Program-made: the position numbers and the translations under genes
Shown: positions 55,201 through 63,461 of the stretch, one piece after another
How the letters are laid out: each line of letters opens with the position of its first letter
Position numbering within the stretch: the stretch's first letter is position 1
The notes under the pieces: model-generated
What the model was told of the DNA's origin: nothing
Seen by the model: only the letters and a program-made list of their open reading frames with translations
Databases searched by the model: none
Source of the DNA: Phoronis australis
Taxonomy: Eukaryota; Phoronida; Phoronidae
NCBI GenBank assembly: GCA_002633005.1
Contig: NMRA01000519.1
Coordinates: 229,419-293,418 of the forward strand
DNA length: 64,000 nucleotides
Direction: 5' to 3'

Positions 55201-56680
55201 GAACTGTCTTGTTAACTCAGGATAAGGGTTATACGGCAGGCTGGTTTTGCTCAACAATCCTCTGCAAGCATCCAGAAATTCTTCGTGTAAACCATGTCCA
55301 TGGATGTATTCCCTAAGGGAGAACATCATTTCCTTCAGATCAGCCACTTCCGGTTCTTCATAGGTGTCTCTTTTTGGTGGTTCACTATCAACCTACATAT
55401 TTATAATATGTTGAAAGTTGTATGAATTATTGCTCAGAGAGAAAGCGAGAGATTAAAACATTGTTTTCAAGCAGGTAAATGCATGCTTATACACATAAAA
55501 CAAAAAGTTGTATTATAAATACATTAAATCACTTCACATTTAACGAAAAGAGACAACCAATTTGCAAAATAAGAAAAATTATGAAGGGACGAAACAAAGA
55601 CTTCGTTGTTCTCATCAGGATTAACGTTAAGCGAGGTGCAAAAAACAGACCGCTGTCAGTCACAATATTCAGCAAGCCACCACCATTTGCTTTGCTGGTT
55701 AAATTTGTTTTGTATTCCAGGTCATTTTTTGTGAAACTATAATCACAGTAAGGTAATAATTTTGGCAAAATGGTAAGATTCACACTACAATGGACACTAG
55801 CATTTTACAAGAGTTGAGGCCACTTTTACACACAACAGATAGTCACAACAAATATGACGATAAACCAAAGAATTGAGCATAGGGGTCATGTAAGCGTTCA
55901 ATGTTCAAATTAATCCCTTCAGTATACCGCTGTACCTGATGTACAGATGTGATTGATTCTCTGGACAGTCTTGACAGTGCACGGTTTGAATACTTGGTTA
56001 GTGTTGATAAAGCTCTGGACTGCCTTCCCTGTCAAAAGATGAATAGAGCTCATACAAGATGCAAAGGGGTAAGAAATGAAAATGTGACGAAGAGTGCAAC
56101 CCACACAAGTTGACGCTCTATCAGAGGGTACATATCACTTCACAATGGCATGCTTCGATTATTTTTGCGAGTGTTCAGCCATCATTTTCCAGGCATCAGA
56201 TTATACAATAATTGCCCCAAGCTTAAGGTAGTAAGAAAAACTTAAACAAAGCCAAATACTAGATACATGTTCAAGTTATATATTGCAGAATAATATATAA
56301 TATGCCTGTTTTTAACACATGTCTAAAAGAAAATTTGATGCAAAAACTCTAATCTACTACATGCTGTATGGAAAACTGTTACAGCTTTATTATTTTCAAG
56401 CTCCTATGCAGCACCTGCACGAGCTAATACCCCCATGCTTGGTGTCAAAACAAAACTGCCTACCAACCTTGGTTACAGGTGTCTGAGGGCCAGCATTGCT
56501 TTTAACTGCGCTTCCTGTTGTTTGACCTCGGCTGTTCAACCTCAAACCACCAGCACTATCATTCCCATCATCCTCAGTACCACTCCTTCTCCCCTGACTT
56601 TGTGCACTCTGTGCTAAAGGTGTAGCAGGGCCTGGTTGGCTGGGTCCAGGTCTCTGATCTGCATGAGATCTGCCCGACAT
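16202..56680 (-). CDS. Large unrecognised multi-exon protein, about 1,348 aa, ~32 coding exons
   Basis: I do not recognise the family. Exons, in transcript order (plus-strand coordinates): 56680-56468, 56028-55936, 55392-55184, 54102-54056, 52803-52628, 50971-50855, 50291-50133, 40772-40713, 39119-39019, 37435-37296, 35773-35581, 35175-35083, 34815-34689, 34233-34151, 33661-33568, 32368-32276, 30440-30360, 29042-28985, 28336-28263, 27466-27342, 27070-27023, 26370-26244, 25943-25788, 25680-25477, 24740-24593, 23799-23630, 22771-22692, 20315-20249, 18983-18819, 17894-17709, 17161-16997, 16396-16202. Phases agree at every junction. The start is MSGRSHADQR with GCC before ATG; an acceptor at 56709-56710 implies an upstream 5'-UTR exon. 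The first ~100 residues are Ser/Gly/Pro/Arg-rich and look disordered. The rest looks globular and largely helical, with no signal peptide or obvious membrane segment. Landmarks are DFVWGLPSIVK, ELDYWSWQDVEQFE, HYKFGHENMKLWR and EVWSTFLFELI. The 26244 and 25788 donors are weak. Existence is well supported; function is unknown. Confidence 0.85.
17967..18097. repeat. Two copies of a 69-bp direct repeat
   Basis: Copies start at ACGCGCC (17969 and 18038) and share TAATAGATTTCAAGCAATAA and CCATCATGGCAGCAGAAAAA. They lie in an intron of the minus-strand gene. Confidence 0.8.
18240..18420. repeat. Dispersed repeat copy (CAATCAGACAAAATA family)
   Basis: Begins GCAATCAGACAAAATATTGT, then TTCCCCATCATG; further on has GTCATGACGGGGACTTCAGG and CTGTACTGTATA. 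The same order occurs at about 15371-15610, and parts at 7860-8090, 10130-10200, 11555-11630 and 24970-25020. Class unknown; no coding capacity seen. Confidence 0.5.
20525..22640 (+). repeat. Long array of modules with CTCF-like cores (introns of the minus-strand gene)
   Basis: Cores on the plus strand begin at about 20530, 20658, 20807, 20882, 21053, 21200, 21332, 21491 and 21636. After the N they continue at 21964, 22096, 22255 and 22400. Three module types alternate. One reads CTAAAATTG then CCACTAGGGGGCAC; the second is preceded by GAGATACAGCCATGGG and reads CCACTAGGAGGCGC; the third reads AAAATGG then CCACTAGGTGGCGC. One full cycle is about 430-440 bp. The same family makes up 9125-9770. 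No protein is encoded. Confidence 0.85.
21878..21878. other. Single-N assembly join
   Basis: N at the right end of a roughly 765-bp segment (21113-21877) that is repeated almost base for base at 21879-22640. The two copies differ by a handful of substitutions and 1-bp indels. Confidence 0.85.
22785..22945. repeat. Fold-back element related to 13189-13243
   Basis: Centre has GCATTTTCAGAACCAG and ACTGGTTCTCAAAATAC as inverted ends. The outer arms GGTTATTTACTACCC...GGGTAACACTCAC pair with GTGATTGTTACCC...GTAAATAACTACT. Intronic; likely a MITE. Confidence 0.55.
24237..24702. repeat. Direct duplication around N 24443, including part of an exon
   Basis: 24237-24442 is repeated at about 24497-24702. 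The left copy stops at the N in the middle of an exon; the right copy contains the full exon 24593-24740 of the minus-strand gene. Just right of the N are three short units of about 19 bp (CTTATAATCAAAGTGACT). The pattern fits two overlapping contig ends left unmerged because of the short repeat, so I treat the left exon copy as an artefact. Confidence 0.8.
24443..24443. other. Single-N assembly join
   Basis: N immediately after CATTTTTCCATA, the same 12 bases that continue uninterrupted into the exon in the right-hand copy. Confidence 0.85.
26482..26643. repeat. Near-perfect 162-bp hairpin (76-bp arms, 10-nt loop) in an intron
   Basis: Arms 26482-26557 and 26568-26643 are reverse complements with only three mismatches in 76 positions; the loop is TGTTTTTGTT. 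Ends are TATAAATCG and CGATTTATA. On the minus strand, the sense strand of the host gene, two of the three mismatches become G-U wobbles. Most likely a fold-back MITE, possibly a source of hairpin small RNA. No coding content. Confidence 0.9.
30843..31205. repeat. Degenerate tandem array of ~23-bp AT-rich units
   Basis: About 14 units of the type ATGAAGCAATTAATATTGTC, with variants ATACTGTCAAA and ATATCATCAGA. Intronic to the minus-strand gene. Confidence 0.85.
31729..32260. repeat. 30-bp minisatellite, about 17.7 copies
   Basis: Units contain TTTTGGCAAAGTGATGACAT followed by TTCATAATTA. Almost all are identical; three consecutive units (32041-32130) carry CATGATT, one carries ACATGTCAT and one GACGAC. 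The 30-bp period is divisible by three and leaves three long open frames (182-220 codons) that are spurious. The array ends about 15 bp from the splice donor of the exon at 32276-32368. Confidence 0.95.
33255..33305. repeat. Short direct duplication
   Basis: GCAAGCATTCTTTAATTAAA occurs twice about 30 bp apart, in an intron of the minus-strand gene. Confidence 0.7.
35794..36370. repeat. 81-bp tandem array (about six units), interrupted by N 36245
   Basis: Units include GCCCTCCAGGGCATATGACC and CACATACATATTAAGTACTG, period 81 bp (27 codons), which keeps a minus-strand frame open for 161 codons. After the N, 36246-36300 repeats the last coding bases and 3' splice site of the exon at 35581-35773, then the array resumes. 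That second exon piece is probably an assembly duplicate. The array lies next to a true splice acceptor. Confidence 0.9.
36245..36245. other. Single-N assembly join
   Basis: N between an 81-bp array unit and a second copy of exon sequence starting GGATGAGGGGTTTTGTGCCA (also at about 35725). Confidence 0.85.
38401..38575. repeat. Two 80-bp direct repeats with a partial third
   Basis: GAGCAAGTCT / GAGCAAAGTCT starts at 38401 and 38481, each followed by TTCATTAATAATT and GCTCGACATGTCAGGTCACT. A third AAGCAAAGTCTCAAG follows. Intronic. Confidence 0.8.
40930..41335 (-). repeat. Dispersed non-coding repeat, copy 2 (inverted relative to 1-420)
   Basis: Reverse complement of the sequence at the left end of the window. 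Aligned landmarks are GCCTTGGTACAAAATACAGC, AGTGGTAAGATAAAATCTGA, TTCCTTGAGTAAACTAAATT and TCGCCGATTCTTCAATCTAC. It lies in the largest intron of the minus-strand gene. Confidence 0.8.
44726..47935 (+). CDS. Rhodopsin-family (class A) GPCR, peptide-receptor-like, 2 exons, nested gene
   Basis: Seven-pass plasma-membrane receptor of about 386 aa, encoded by exons 44726-45099 and 47149-47935. The junction is GTAGGT...CTCTGTAG and restores an Arg codon. The N-terminus has no signal peptide and an N-glycosylation site (NIS, N24). TM1 carries the GN pair (GIVGNVLNVLVL, near 60-71). TM2 has LALAVSD-type RALAVSDILLM with Asp 2.50. TM3 ends TVERFIAIRY, so ERF replaces DRY. TM7 is NSAINFILY followed by basic helix 8. 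The C-tail has a run of serines. Position 3.25 is Leu (L122) and the second extracellular loop has no Cys, so the usual disulfide is absent. TM6 lacks the CWxP proline. FMRFamide/myosuppressin-type invertebrate receptors are the closest resemblance I can name, but the ligand is unknown. The gene lies opposite in strand inside an intron (40773-50132) of the large gene. Confidence 0.88.
46132..46286. repeat. 38-bp tandem repeat, four copies (GPCR intron)
   Basis: GTAGGCCAAACACAAGATAA recurs at 46141, 46179, 46217 and 46255, linked by AATCATTAATAAAGTT. Nearly identical units. Confidence 0.9.
48311..48385 (+). repeat. tRNA-like head, probable tRNA-derived SINE
   Basis: TAGCTCAGTGG at 48317-48327 resembles the RNA polymerase III A box. 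GGTTTCCAGTC at 48365-48375 resembles the B box. Their spacing of about 48 bp is that of a tRNA gene. The stretch is followed by unrelated AT-rich sequence. It lacks a foldable acceptor stem, so it is not a functional tRNA. SINE assignment is inference. Confidence 0.5.
49146..49250. repeat. ~57-bp direct duplication
   Basis: ATTGATTTTCTAAGGATA ... ACACTAAAAGTGTGTAAACA occurs twice in succession, just upstream of the LINE fragment at 49270-49567. Confidence 0.8.
49270..49567 (+). pseudogene. 3' fragment of a non-LTR retrotransposon (LINE) ORF2
   Basis: An open frame encodes FRCSSHKLMIKLDRH, then a C-x2-C...EDEKHFLLKCPFY block. This is typical of the zinc-knuckle region at the C-terminus of LINE reverse transcriptase polyproteins. 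Only the last ~90 codons remain; the catalytic RT and endonuclease domains are missing. An A/T-rich 3' end follows near 49640. Dead 5'-truncated copy in an intron of the large gene. Confidence 0.75.
51180..52024 (+). pseudogene. Degraded L1/Tx1-like LINE ORF2 C-terminal fragment
   Basis: Three frames must be combined to read it. The first part has FYKSWFAKRLIFIRDMY with stop codons either side. Next is IYVLPYEITKDPNIRWFQF, followed by RILHRI. The last is the 51638-52024 frame with IQIRDSNLCSFCNKAPETL, a terminal C-x2-C...H-x4-C finger. Order and motifs are those of L1/Tx1-type ORF2 after the RT domain. Several stops and at least one frameshift make it non-functional. AATAATAATAAATAT near 52155 may be its 3' tail. 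Confidence 0.75.
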
Positions 56681-56708
56681 GGCCTCTAAGGGCTGTGCTC
56701 CAATCGAC

Positions 56709-57989
56709 CTGGGTAAACAAAATACAGATGCCAATGTATGTTAATAACAGTGATTACCAATGAGTAGTTGAAAGATAAATCATTTCTCACAACAAGATTC
56801 AGTGCCTTTGATTCACAATTGTTCTAAATCAGTCCAAATTACAACAGAAAATAAACAGACTGATGTCTGAATTTCTAAGAAAAAATCAGGTCAGGTGGGA
56901 CAATGAAACACATGCCTCCAATGTTTCCAATCGTCTGTATATTTCAGAGGCGTAGACAAGAGGAATTCAGTTAGACTCAGATTGGGGTTCAGCAAACCAA
57001 AATACCCCTTCAAAAATAATTGAATAAATTATGAATTCGGGTAAACATTGTTAAAGTGATCAGAATGTGATGCGAGATCAAGGCCCCCTGTTAAATGAGG
57101 AAAGAAAGGGAGGCTATGGATGGACTGAAGCAGGGACATGTCGTGTAAGGTTAATGTATACGCAGGGACGTGTCGTGTAAGGTTAATGTATACGCAGGGA
57201 CGTGTCGTGTAAGGTTAATGTATACGCAGGGACGTGTTGTGTAAGGTTAATGTATACGCAATACCAGTGTTGTACTCCTACACGGCTAAATCGCAATCAA
57301 GGTCCATATTCGAGAGTTGACTGTGTTACGGTCTAAAATAATTTTTTTGGTCACTTACCAAACGCCAACTGAATCTCATTATGCAAAGACTTATTTAGTT
57401 GTGCAAATTAAAAAAAGAATCATCAAAATCGGACAATGTTTGAGAAATTTATGCATGTTTTTGTCTATGAATTTTATGCTTTTTTAGCGTTACGAGTGGC
57501 CATTTTAAATATAACAATTTTCAACTGTCAAGATTAGAAAAGAAATTTATTTGACAAGTAAGCAATTGTTTAGATATGACTGGGGATAACTTAAGGCACT
57601 TTCAGAGTCAATTAGATGAAGTTGTGCTTAATCATTGAGAAATGGTAGGATTCATCATAAAACAAGTACTCGTTACGAAATTAGTAAATTCTGTGTTTCT
57701 AACCCTCACCTACTGTAAAGAAGGTTAAAAACTAAAGTTCACACTCTGTAATGAAACTAACTGCAAAATATGTCAGCCTAGGCAACACAGAAAATTATTC
57801 AATATCTAAACACAGAATTTGTTGAATACACGACACTTTTCATTTTTCACGGTCTTTATTCCGTTGCGTTCATACTTTCTGAACAAAACTCTACTCTCTA
57901 CTGAACATAGATACAGTAACTGACCTAGCGACATATGTCGCAGAAACTTGCTCCCGAAGTATCTAAACACACCGGCCAAAAGTTTGGAT
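56709..57989. other. Region upstream of the minus-strand gene, no gene recognised
   Basis: Should contain the 5'-UTR exon(s) and promoter of the large minus-strand gene, but I see no clear TATA box or other signal. The only structured element is the 32-bp repeat at 57130-57259. Confidence 0.4.
57130..57259. repeat. 32-bp tandem repeat, four copies
   Basis: CAGGGACGTGTCGTGTAAGG followed by TTAATGTATACG, starting at 57131, 57163, 57195 and 57227. Copies are almost identical, and each contains the ACGTGT and GTATAC motifs. Confidence 0.9.
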
Positions 57990-58029
57990 ATTGAATGGGT
58001 TCTATGTTGAAAATGGGCCAAAAAGGCTA

Positions 58030-59645
58030 ACAAAATGTAGTGTACATAACCCCATATGGAATTCAGTAACACAAATGGTCATTGCAAATGAAATTGTTGC
58101 CTTTTAAATAACAACATGGTGCTTATGATCACCAAAGAAAAATAAATGGCCATACAACATTGTTACCATGTGATGCAGAAACAGTGCTGTAGTGTACATA
58201 CCCCCTTTTGTAGTGCATGCACCCCCATGTTTACAAATGCCATGAAATTAAAATATCACTTGGTAAGTGAGCAACATAGGTCATACACAGTTTCCTTCCT
58301 TAAAACGTTAGGTTAAAAAAGAGTGTTTATTGCAAATACATTTGTTTTGAGTGAAATATTAGCATTTGTGTAGTGTACGTACCCCCATATTTTAATTTGT
58401 GTCTATTTTCAAAGTATGGCAGATATGCACATGAATACTGTGCTTTTTATTTTTTCTCTTTGAATTGATTTAGTAAATCAACTAACTCTCATTAGATTCT
58501 TAGTAATTAGTTACAAACCTGACATGCCATTGAAATGTAGTGTACGTACCCGTGTAGTGTACGCACCCCCATGTGAATAAATACCATGAAACAAAAATAT
58601 TACACGGTAAGTAATCAACACTTGTCATAGACAGCTTCCTCCATTAAAAATGCTAGGTTAAAGGTGTTAATTACAAATACATTTGTTTTGATTGAAATAT
58701 TAGCATTTGTGTAGTGTACGTACCCCTACATTTTAACATGTGCCTGTTTTCAAAGAATTGCAGACAGATATGCACATGACTGCATGCTGTACTTTTAATT
58801 TGTTCTCTTTGACTATTGGTAAGTGAACTAACTCTCAGTAGATTTTAATTATTTTTTATAAACCTGAAAAGTCAGTGAAATGTAGTGTACGTACCCCTGT
58901 GTAGTGTACGTACCTTCAACCTCTGTGCTATAAAGTACTGCCTACAAGAAATTTTACACACTGCTGTTCACATGAACAATACTGATATTTCCAAAATTAA
59001 TACAGTTTGACAAAAAATGGGCATTATCAAATTTGTGGACAATAAAATGCCACACAGGACTTGGCTAGTACTGAAAATCCTAGAAGTCAGGTCATGTGAC
59101 AACTACGTAATGTTGCAGAGGCAGGTTCTCTATCTCTCAAGACAACTTCAACTTGCAACAAAACAACAAGTAGAGGCAGCACAAAACTCGAGACCATCCC
59201 ATTCATTTGTAACTTAGTCAAAATTTGACATTCATTGACTGTGCGTAGTGTATGTACCCCATCAACCAGTAACATTTTTTACTGTTTACAAGTGGGAAAC
59301 TGGGCCTAGCATTGCTTTAACTATTTTAACCAACTGGTGAATGTATTGAAAACTAGGCAAATAGCACCAATAAAACCAATAAAGTTTTTGAAAAAGTAGT
59401 AACTTGCCATTTTCTTTTTTTAAGAATCATATTGCAAGAGAAGGAAGTTCTCATTATACTGTGTTAAGATATGCAATGTATCATCATCTAGAACAACTTG
59501 ATTAGAAAGGTAATAACTTTTCTTATTGTAGCATGTGATACTTCTTCAATTTAATCAAAAACTTGTTAAATTAACAGCTACCTTATGAATTTTTGCACGG
59601 TAGAAGTGGGTTGTGACCACAAGTTGTATTGTACCTACCCTTTTA
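58030..59645. repeat. Degenerate array (~345-bp period) built on paired GTAGTGTACGTACCCCCAT motifs
   Basis: The motif occurs at 58037, 58189, 58210, 58370, 58537, 58554, 58711, 58882, 58901 and 59245, with a weak copy at 59626. All are on the plus strand. Close pairs (17-21 bp) recur every 345-348 bp, with a single copy about 160 bp after each of the first two pairs. Sequence between motifs is only moderately conserved (TTTGTTTTGAGTGAAATATT, GAAATATTAGCATTTGTG). No coding capacity. The core TGTACGTAC holds GTAC palindromes. Confidence 0.85.
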
Positions 59646-59969
59646 TACAACTGCGATGCATTAGGCCATGAAATTTTATTCGGTGGTTCTTGTGCAAAAC
59701 TATTTTAGATTACTTAACCTGGAATGATGGCACTTTAAAATAACCCAGGTTTTTACAGTTATATGACAACCTTCATTTTTCACCAAAAGTGGCCACCGAA
59801 TATGGACCTTGATCATGATTTGGCCGACAGGATCATTAGCTAAGCTTCTAGAAGTACTCACAGCTACCCAAGATTGAATAAAACCCAATCGAGGCGCTCG
59901 TCCCGGACAGCCTGATTGCACACTGAAAGACTGCCAGCAGCCAACACATAAATGAAAGCGCTCCGAGGA

Positions 59970-60275
59970 GCGAAACTTGGCGAAATTAACCAAAAAGATG
60001 ACGATAAAGATGATGACGAATATGACCACGATGGTGGCGAGGATGAACAAAAGAAGTAATAATAACATACACATGACGAACGTAGAAGTCCGAAATCAGT
60101 AAGAAAAAGGCTACAGTCTTGAGTGACACTTGGCGAAATTAACGGAAAAGAAAACAACGGAGATGATGACGCAGATGATGACGAATATGATGATGGTGGT
60201 GGCGATGATGAACAACATCACAACATTCATATGACGAACTTAGATGTCATAAATCAATAAGAAATAGGCTACAGT
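59970..60275. repeat. Two ~150-bp direct repeats with GAT-rich core
   Basis: Each copy runs ACTTGGCGAAATTAAC, then a GATGATGACGAATATGA-type simple tract, then CATATGACGAACTTAGA-like sequence, and ends GGCTACAGTCT. Copies start at 59975 and 60128. Confidence 0.8.
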
Positions 60276-61128
60276 CTAGTTCAATAGAAGATAAACCAAC
60301 ATCAATGCAGCAAGAGCGCTCAACAAAAGAACAGCGTTATCAGAAAATCTCAAATAACTCGAAAAGTAGACGACCTAGCGAAAAATGGAAAACATCTTCT
60401 GAAAGCCCGTCAAAATTCTATCTAAACTGATGGGATCGGCTAATTCCGTAAATTTTTCGAAAAAAATGAAATTTTGCGTTTTTTATTAGAAATTCAAAGT
60501 CAAATAACTCGAAAACGGTAAGTCTGAGAAACAAATTGTTACAGGCCATTTGAAAGATTATACATCAAAGAACCTACATGCAAAAAATCACGTCTTTTTC
60601 TCTTCCCATTTAAAATCCCACTCCAGACGACTGAAAATGGGTCAACATGCGCCAGATCCGCCATCTTGAAAGCAACTTCTGGTTTTCTGGCTTTGTATAA
60701 TAGCATGTTATAAGAAACTAATACCTGTAAAAATTCGAAGGAATTGGTCTTATAATACGCCCTCTAGAAGAGAAAACTTTTTTAGGCCAAAATCGAGGTG
60801 CGCATGCGCGATCGCCGATATTTCCGCCATCTTTAACCGGAAGTAAACAATTTCCGGTATACTTGTAGCAAACTTCCGGTCCATTTACTGTGCCGATTCT
60901 TAGCATTTTACGTAAAAAATTGTAGCCTCCAGAAGCATTTGAACCTTGAAATGGAAACAAAATGGCCGCCACAGCCGCCATCTTGGATCCGATTTTGATG
61001 AAAAACAATAGGCTTCCAGTACTTCCGGAAGTACGTGTTATGTGTAAATTTCGTGATGATCGGACCAAAATTGCGACCTGTATCGTGCGAACAAACAAAA
61101 AAAAAACAAACTTAGTGGAAGAGCAACA

Positions 61129-61156
61129 TACTTGGCGAAATTTATTTCGCCAAGTA
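61129..61156. repeat. Perfect 13-bp inverted repeat TACTTGGCGAAAT / ATTTCGCCAAGTA
   Basis: Arms 61129-61141 and 61144-61156 with a 2-nt spacer. The same ACTTGGCGAAAT also starts the two direct repeats at 59975 and 60128, so it is probably the terminal sequence of an element family, here in head-to-head form. Confidence 0.75.
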
Positions 61157-61509
61157 ATAAAACAAGCATAAGGGAAACGATAAAACTGGCAATTCACAAG
61201 ACACCACAGAAAGATCAAGAATGAATGATGTTGATGATTACAACATACCCCTCCTCGGAAAAAAAGCATGGGACACACCCGAGAATCAACATCAATTGCC
61301 AAATATGAAAAACATCCCAAAAATTTAACAAGATCCCCCTTACCCAAACTTCCAAAGCCACTGCGAAGCCTACGTAGACCAAAAGTGTTTGAATGACAAG
61401 GACAGTTCCCCTGGAAGCAGATAATAACGCACATAGGTTAAATATAGAAGTACTAGAAAATAATAATAAGAGTTCAGAACGCCAGCACATTCCAACCACA
61501 TGAAGGAAA

Positions 61510-61620
61510 TAACAGGGCTTGACATTAATGGTAGTCCGACTGCCTGGGACAACCAATTTGTTGGTCCAGACAAGCTCATGGCCGAGCAGCTTGTCCGACA
61601 GGACAAGTCAATGAATTTCT
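61510..61620 (+). repeat. Interspersed repeat with GGGCTTGACATTAATGG start
   Basis: CAGGGCTTGACATTAATGG is followed by CTTGTCCGACAGGACAAG. The reverse-complement arrangement occurs at 63690-63765, so two copies lie 2.1 kb apart in opposite orientation. Class unknown. Confidence 0.65.
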
Positions 61621-62684
61621 CTGCGAACGTTTGTCGCACAAAATTAAGATTCCAAAACGTGCGCAACTCTATTACCTTTCTGTGACAATCAATCAGGTTT
61701 AGTGGAACCGGGACCCTGCCTTACTATGGCGGTAAAATATCCGTATTCTCATGCCCTTTACTGAAGGAGATACAAATGTTTCCTTTGGCTCACGCGCGGA
61801 ACTCATGTTGGCGTGTACTGATCACTGAGACAGCGCTTGTCGAATGTATTTCATTTGCTGTAGAAGAACCAGCAAAGCAGTACTTGACAGGGATATCATG
61901 TCCGTAGCCAATCTTTCTGTGATTCCCTGTGACAGTACACGAAGCATAACCACCCTGAGCATTGAAATAAGAAAAGACATGGTCCATTGAGACAAGCCAA
62001 CTTGTGTCGCTCTTCCCATCTTGGTTAAACAAATGTTGTTAATGACTTTCTCTTCTGACTCCAAAATGGAAGCGCCCAACCAAAGGCAAGAGCCCAAAAA
62101 ATCAACTTGTCATTAGTGCAAGTCGAACATTTTGTCCATGTTCTACGTGGTCAAAAGCTTATTTTTTGAACTTTTGATTTGCCTGATGACTTTTTACAAG
62201 ATGTGTTTTTGCTTCATTATTTCGGTAGCTGACGGAGTACCCCTATTGCCTAATAGTAGTATCCTCCGATTGTTGAGCACATGCTTTGAACGACAGCAGT
62301 GTTGGCTTTGAACTAAAAAAGAAATATACAATGTATATAAAATGTTTCATTGTTCAAAGTATTCAATAAGAAGACCTGTCAATCATTAGCAGGTGCTGGG
62401 TTGCCTAAGTGTCCAGCAAATCTTTACCCAATCAAGTGCTTCCCTTAAAAATACACCGCAAACTAGAAGAGTCTTGCTTGATTTGTCTTTTCTCTCAAGA
62501 AACTTGCCCTACTGAACACATGCCTACCTGTAAGAATACCTTAGTTCTAAGAGATGACCAGCAGCGGCCGAGGTACATAAAATCCCAATCACGCTCAGGA
62601 ACACAACGCCACTGTATCATGTGCCCAGGCCGTCGAAGTCCATTACTTCAATCCCCTGACCTATATTTTAACTGATATGCTTGA

Positions 62685-62949
62685 TGTTGTGTACTTAGTC
62701 ACACAATAACAGGATGTTTGTAGGTTGTTATTGTTTATGAGTTTAGTAGTTTAATTGGTATTATGTCATGCGATTCCTGGTATAGGAAGTGTGTCATAGG
62801 TAACGCATCATATGTCGTTATGTAGTTGTGTGTATATATATTGTTGTGATATGTAGAATAAATCAGTTCAGTGTTCAGTTCAATTCTGTTCGTTTCACTG
62901 CGTAGTTCATGGAGTGTCTACTTTATTTGACAAAGTAAGATACACAACA
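62685..62949. mobile_element. Solo LTR of an LTR retrotransposon with 5-bp target duplication
   Basis: The 265-bp element begins TGTTGTGTA and ends TACACAACA (9-bp terminal inverted repeat, TG...CA). It is flanked on both sides by the identical 5 bp CTTGA (62680-62684 and 62950-62954). Inside are TATATATA at 62833-62840 and AATAAA at 62857-62862, the expected promoter and polyadenylation signals. No second LTR or gag-pol sequence is nearby. It is therefore a solo LTR left by recombination. Confidence 0.85.
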
Positions 62950-63139
62950 CTTGAAGTCCGACGTCAGTGTATTTCCGTTTGGTTGAAATCGGTCCTCCGT
63001 GCAGTAAGCAACAACTCCTGACTTTTCCGAAATTTCGATTTTAACCACCCATGCTCGGCTTACCGCCAACCCGTTTTTTTAGATTCCACTTTAAGCGCCC
63101 AGGGCGGTAACGCGGACGAGTACGGTAGTTAGTTTGATT

Positions 63140-63461
63140 ATGGTTTCAAGTCGAGGAGTTCTGCATGACCTTGCAACTGGTAACCAAACCAAAGAGCGTG
63201 AAATCACCAAGCAGCAGTATGAAACCAATAAACGAAAACAGGAATTCCTTCCGAAATATACGAAAGAAAGATTTTGACTGGTTACCGTACGGTTTGATAG
63301 CGACCAGAAGTAAAATGTGTTGTGTCCCGTGTGAAAAATACGCCGACGCAAACAGTTCATCTGCTGCGTCTGGGTCAGTTGTGTTCAGGATTGAATCTTT
63401 GAAAAGTCGTGAACAGCGGACGGCTCACTCAGCAGCTTATAAAAATACATTATATAATTGA
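63140..63461 (+). pseudogene. TTF-type zinc-finger N-terminal fragment (hAT/ZNF862-like) with a frameshift
   Basis: The first frame starts at ATG 63140 and reads into a basic helix (KEREITKQQYETNKRKQ, then EFLPKYTKERF). It stops at TGA 63275-63277. The adjacent frame (from about 63276) continues with DWLPY, MCCVPCEKYA, VVFRIESLKSREQRTAH and stops at 63461. This order, WLxY then C-x2-C, FR-x-ESLK and a final His, is that of the TTF-type finger at the front of ZNF862-like, hAT-derived proteins. One extra T in the TTTT run at 63272-63275 explains the break. The dimerisation and catalytic regions are absent. It may be a decayed element or a first exon with a base-call error. Confidence 0.65.

Larger units (their letters stand above)
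59646..62684. other. Gene-poor region with old repeats
   Basis: Contains a direct duplication (59970-60275), a palindrome (61129-61156), and an interspersed-repeat fragment (about 61510-61620). Sequence around 60640-60990 is rich in CCGCCATCTTG and TTCCGG words. Open frames up to 238 codons occur (60718-61434, minus strand), but none shows a recognisable domain. Confidence 0.4.

Noticed and set aside
60718-61434. 238-codon minus-strand open frame
   Set aside because: Composition is Phe/Cys/Arg-rich in the manner of read-through of non-coding repeats. It overlaps the palindrome and poly-A/T tracts and has no domain I can name.
61790-62097. Two overlapping minus-strand frames (80 and 91 codons)
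   Set aside because: Neither has flanking splice sites or a family resemblance strong enough to call an exon.
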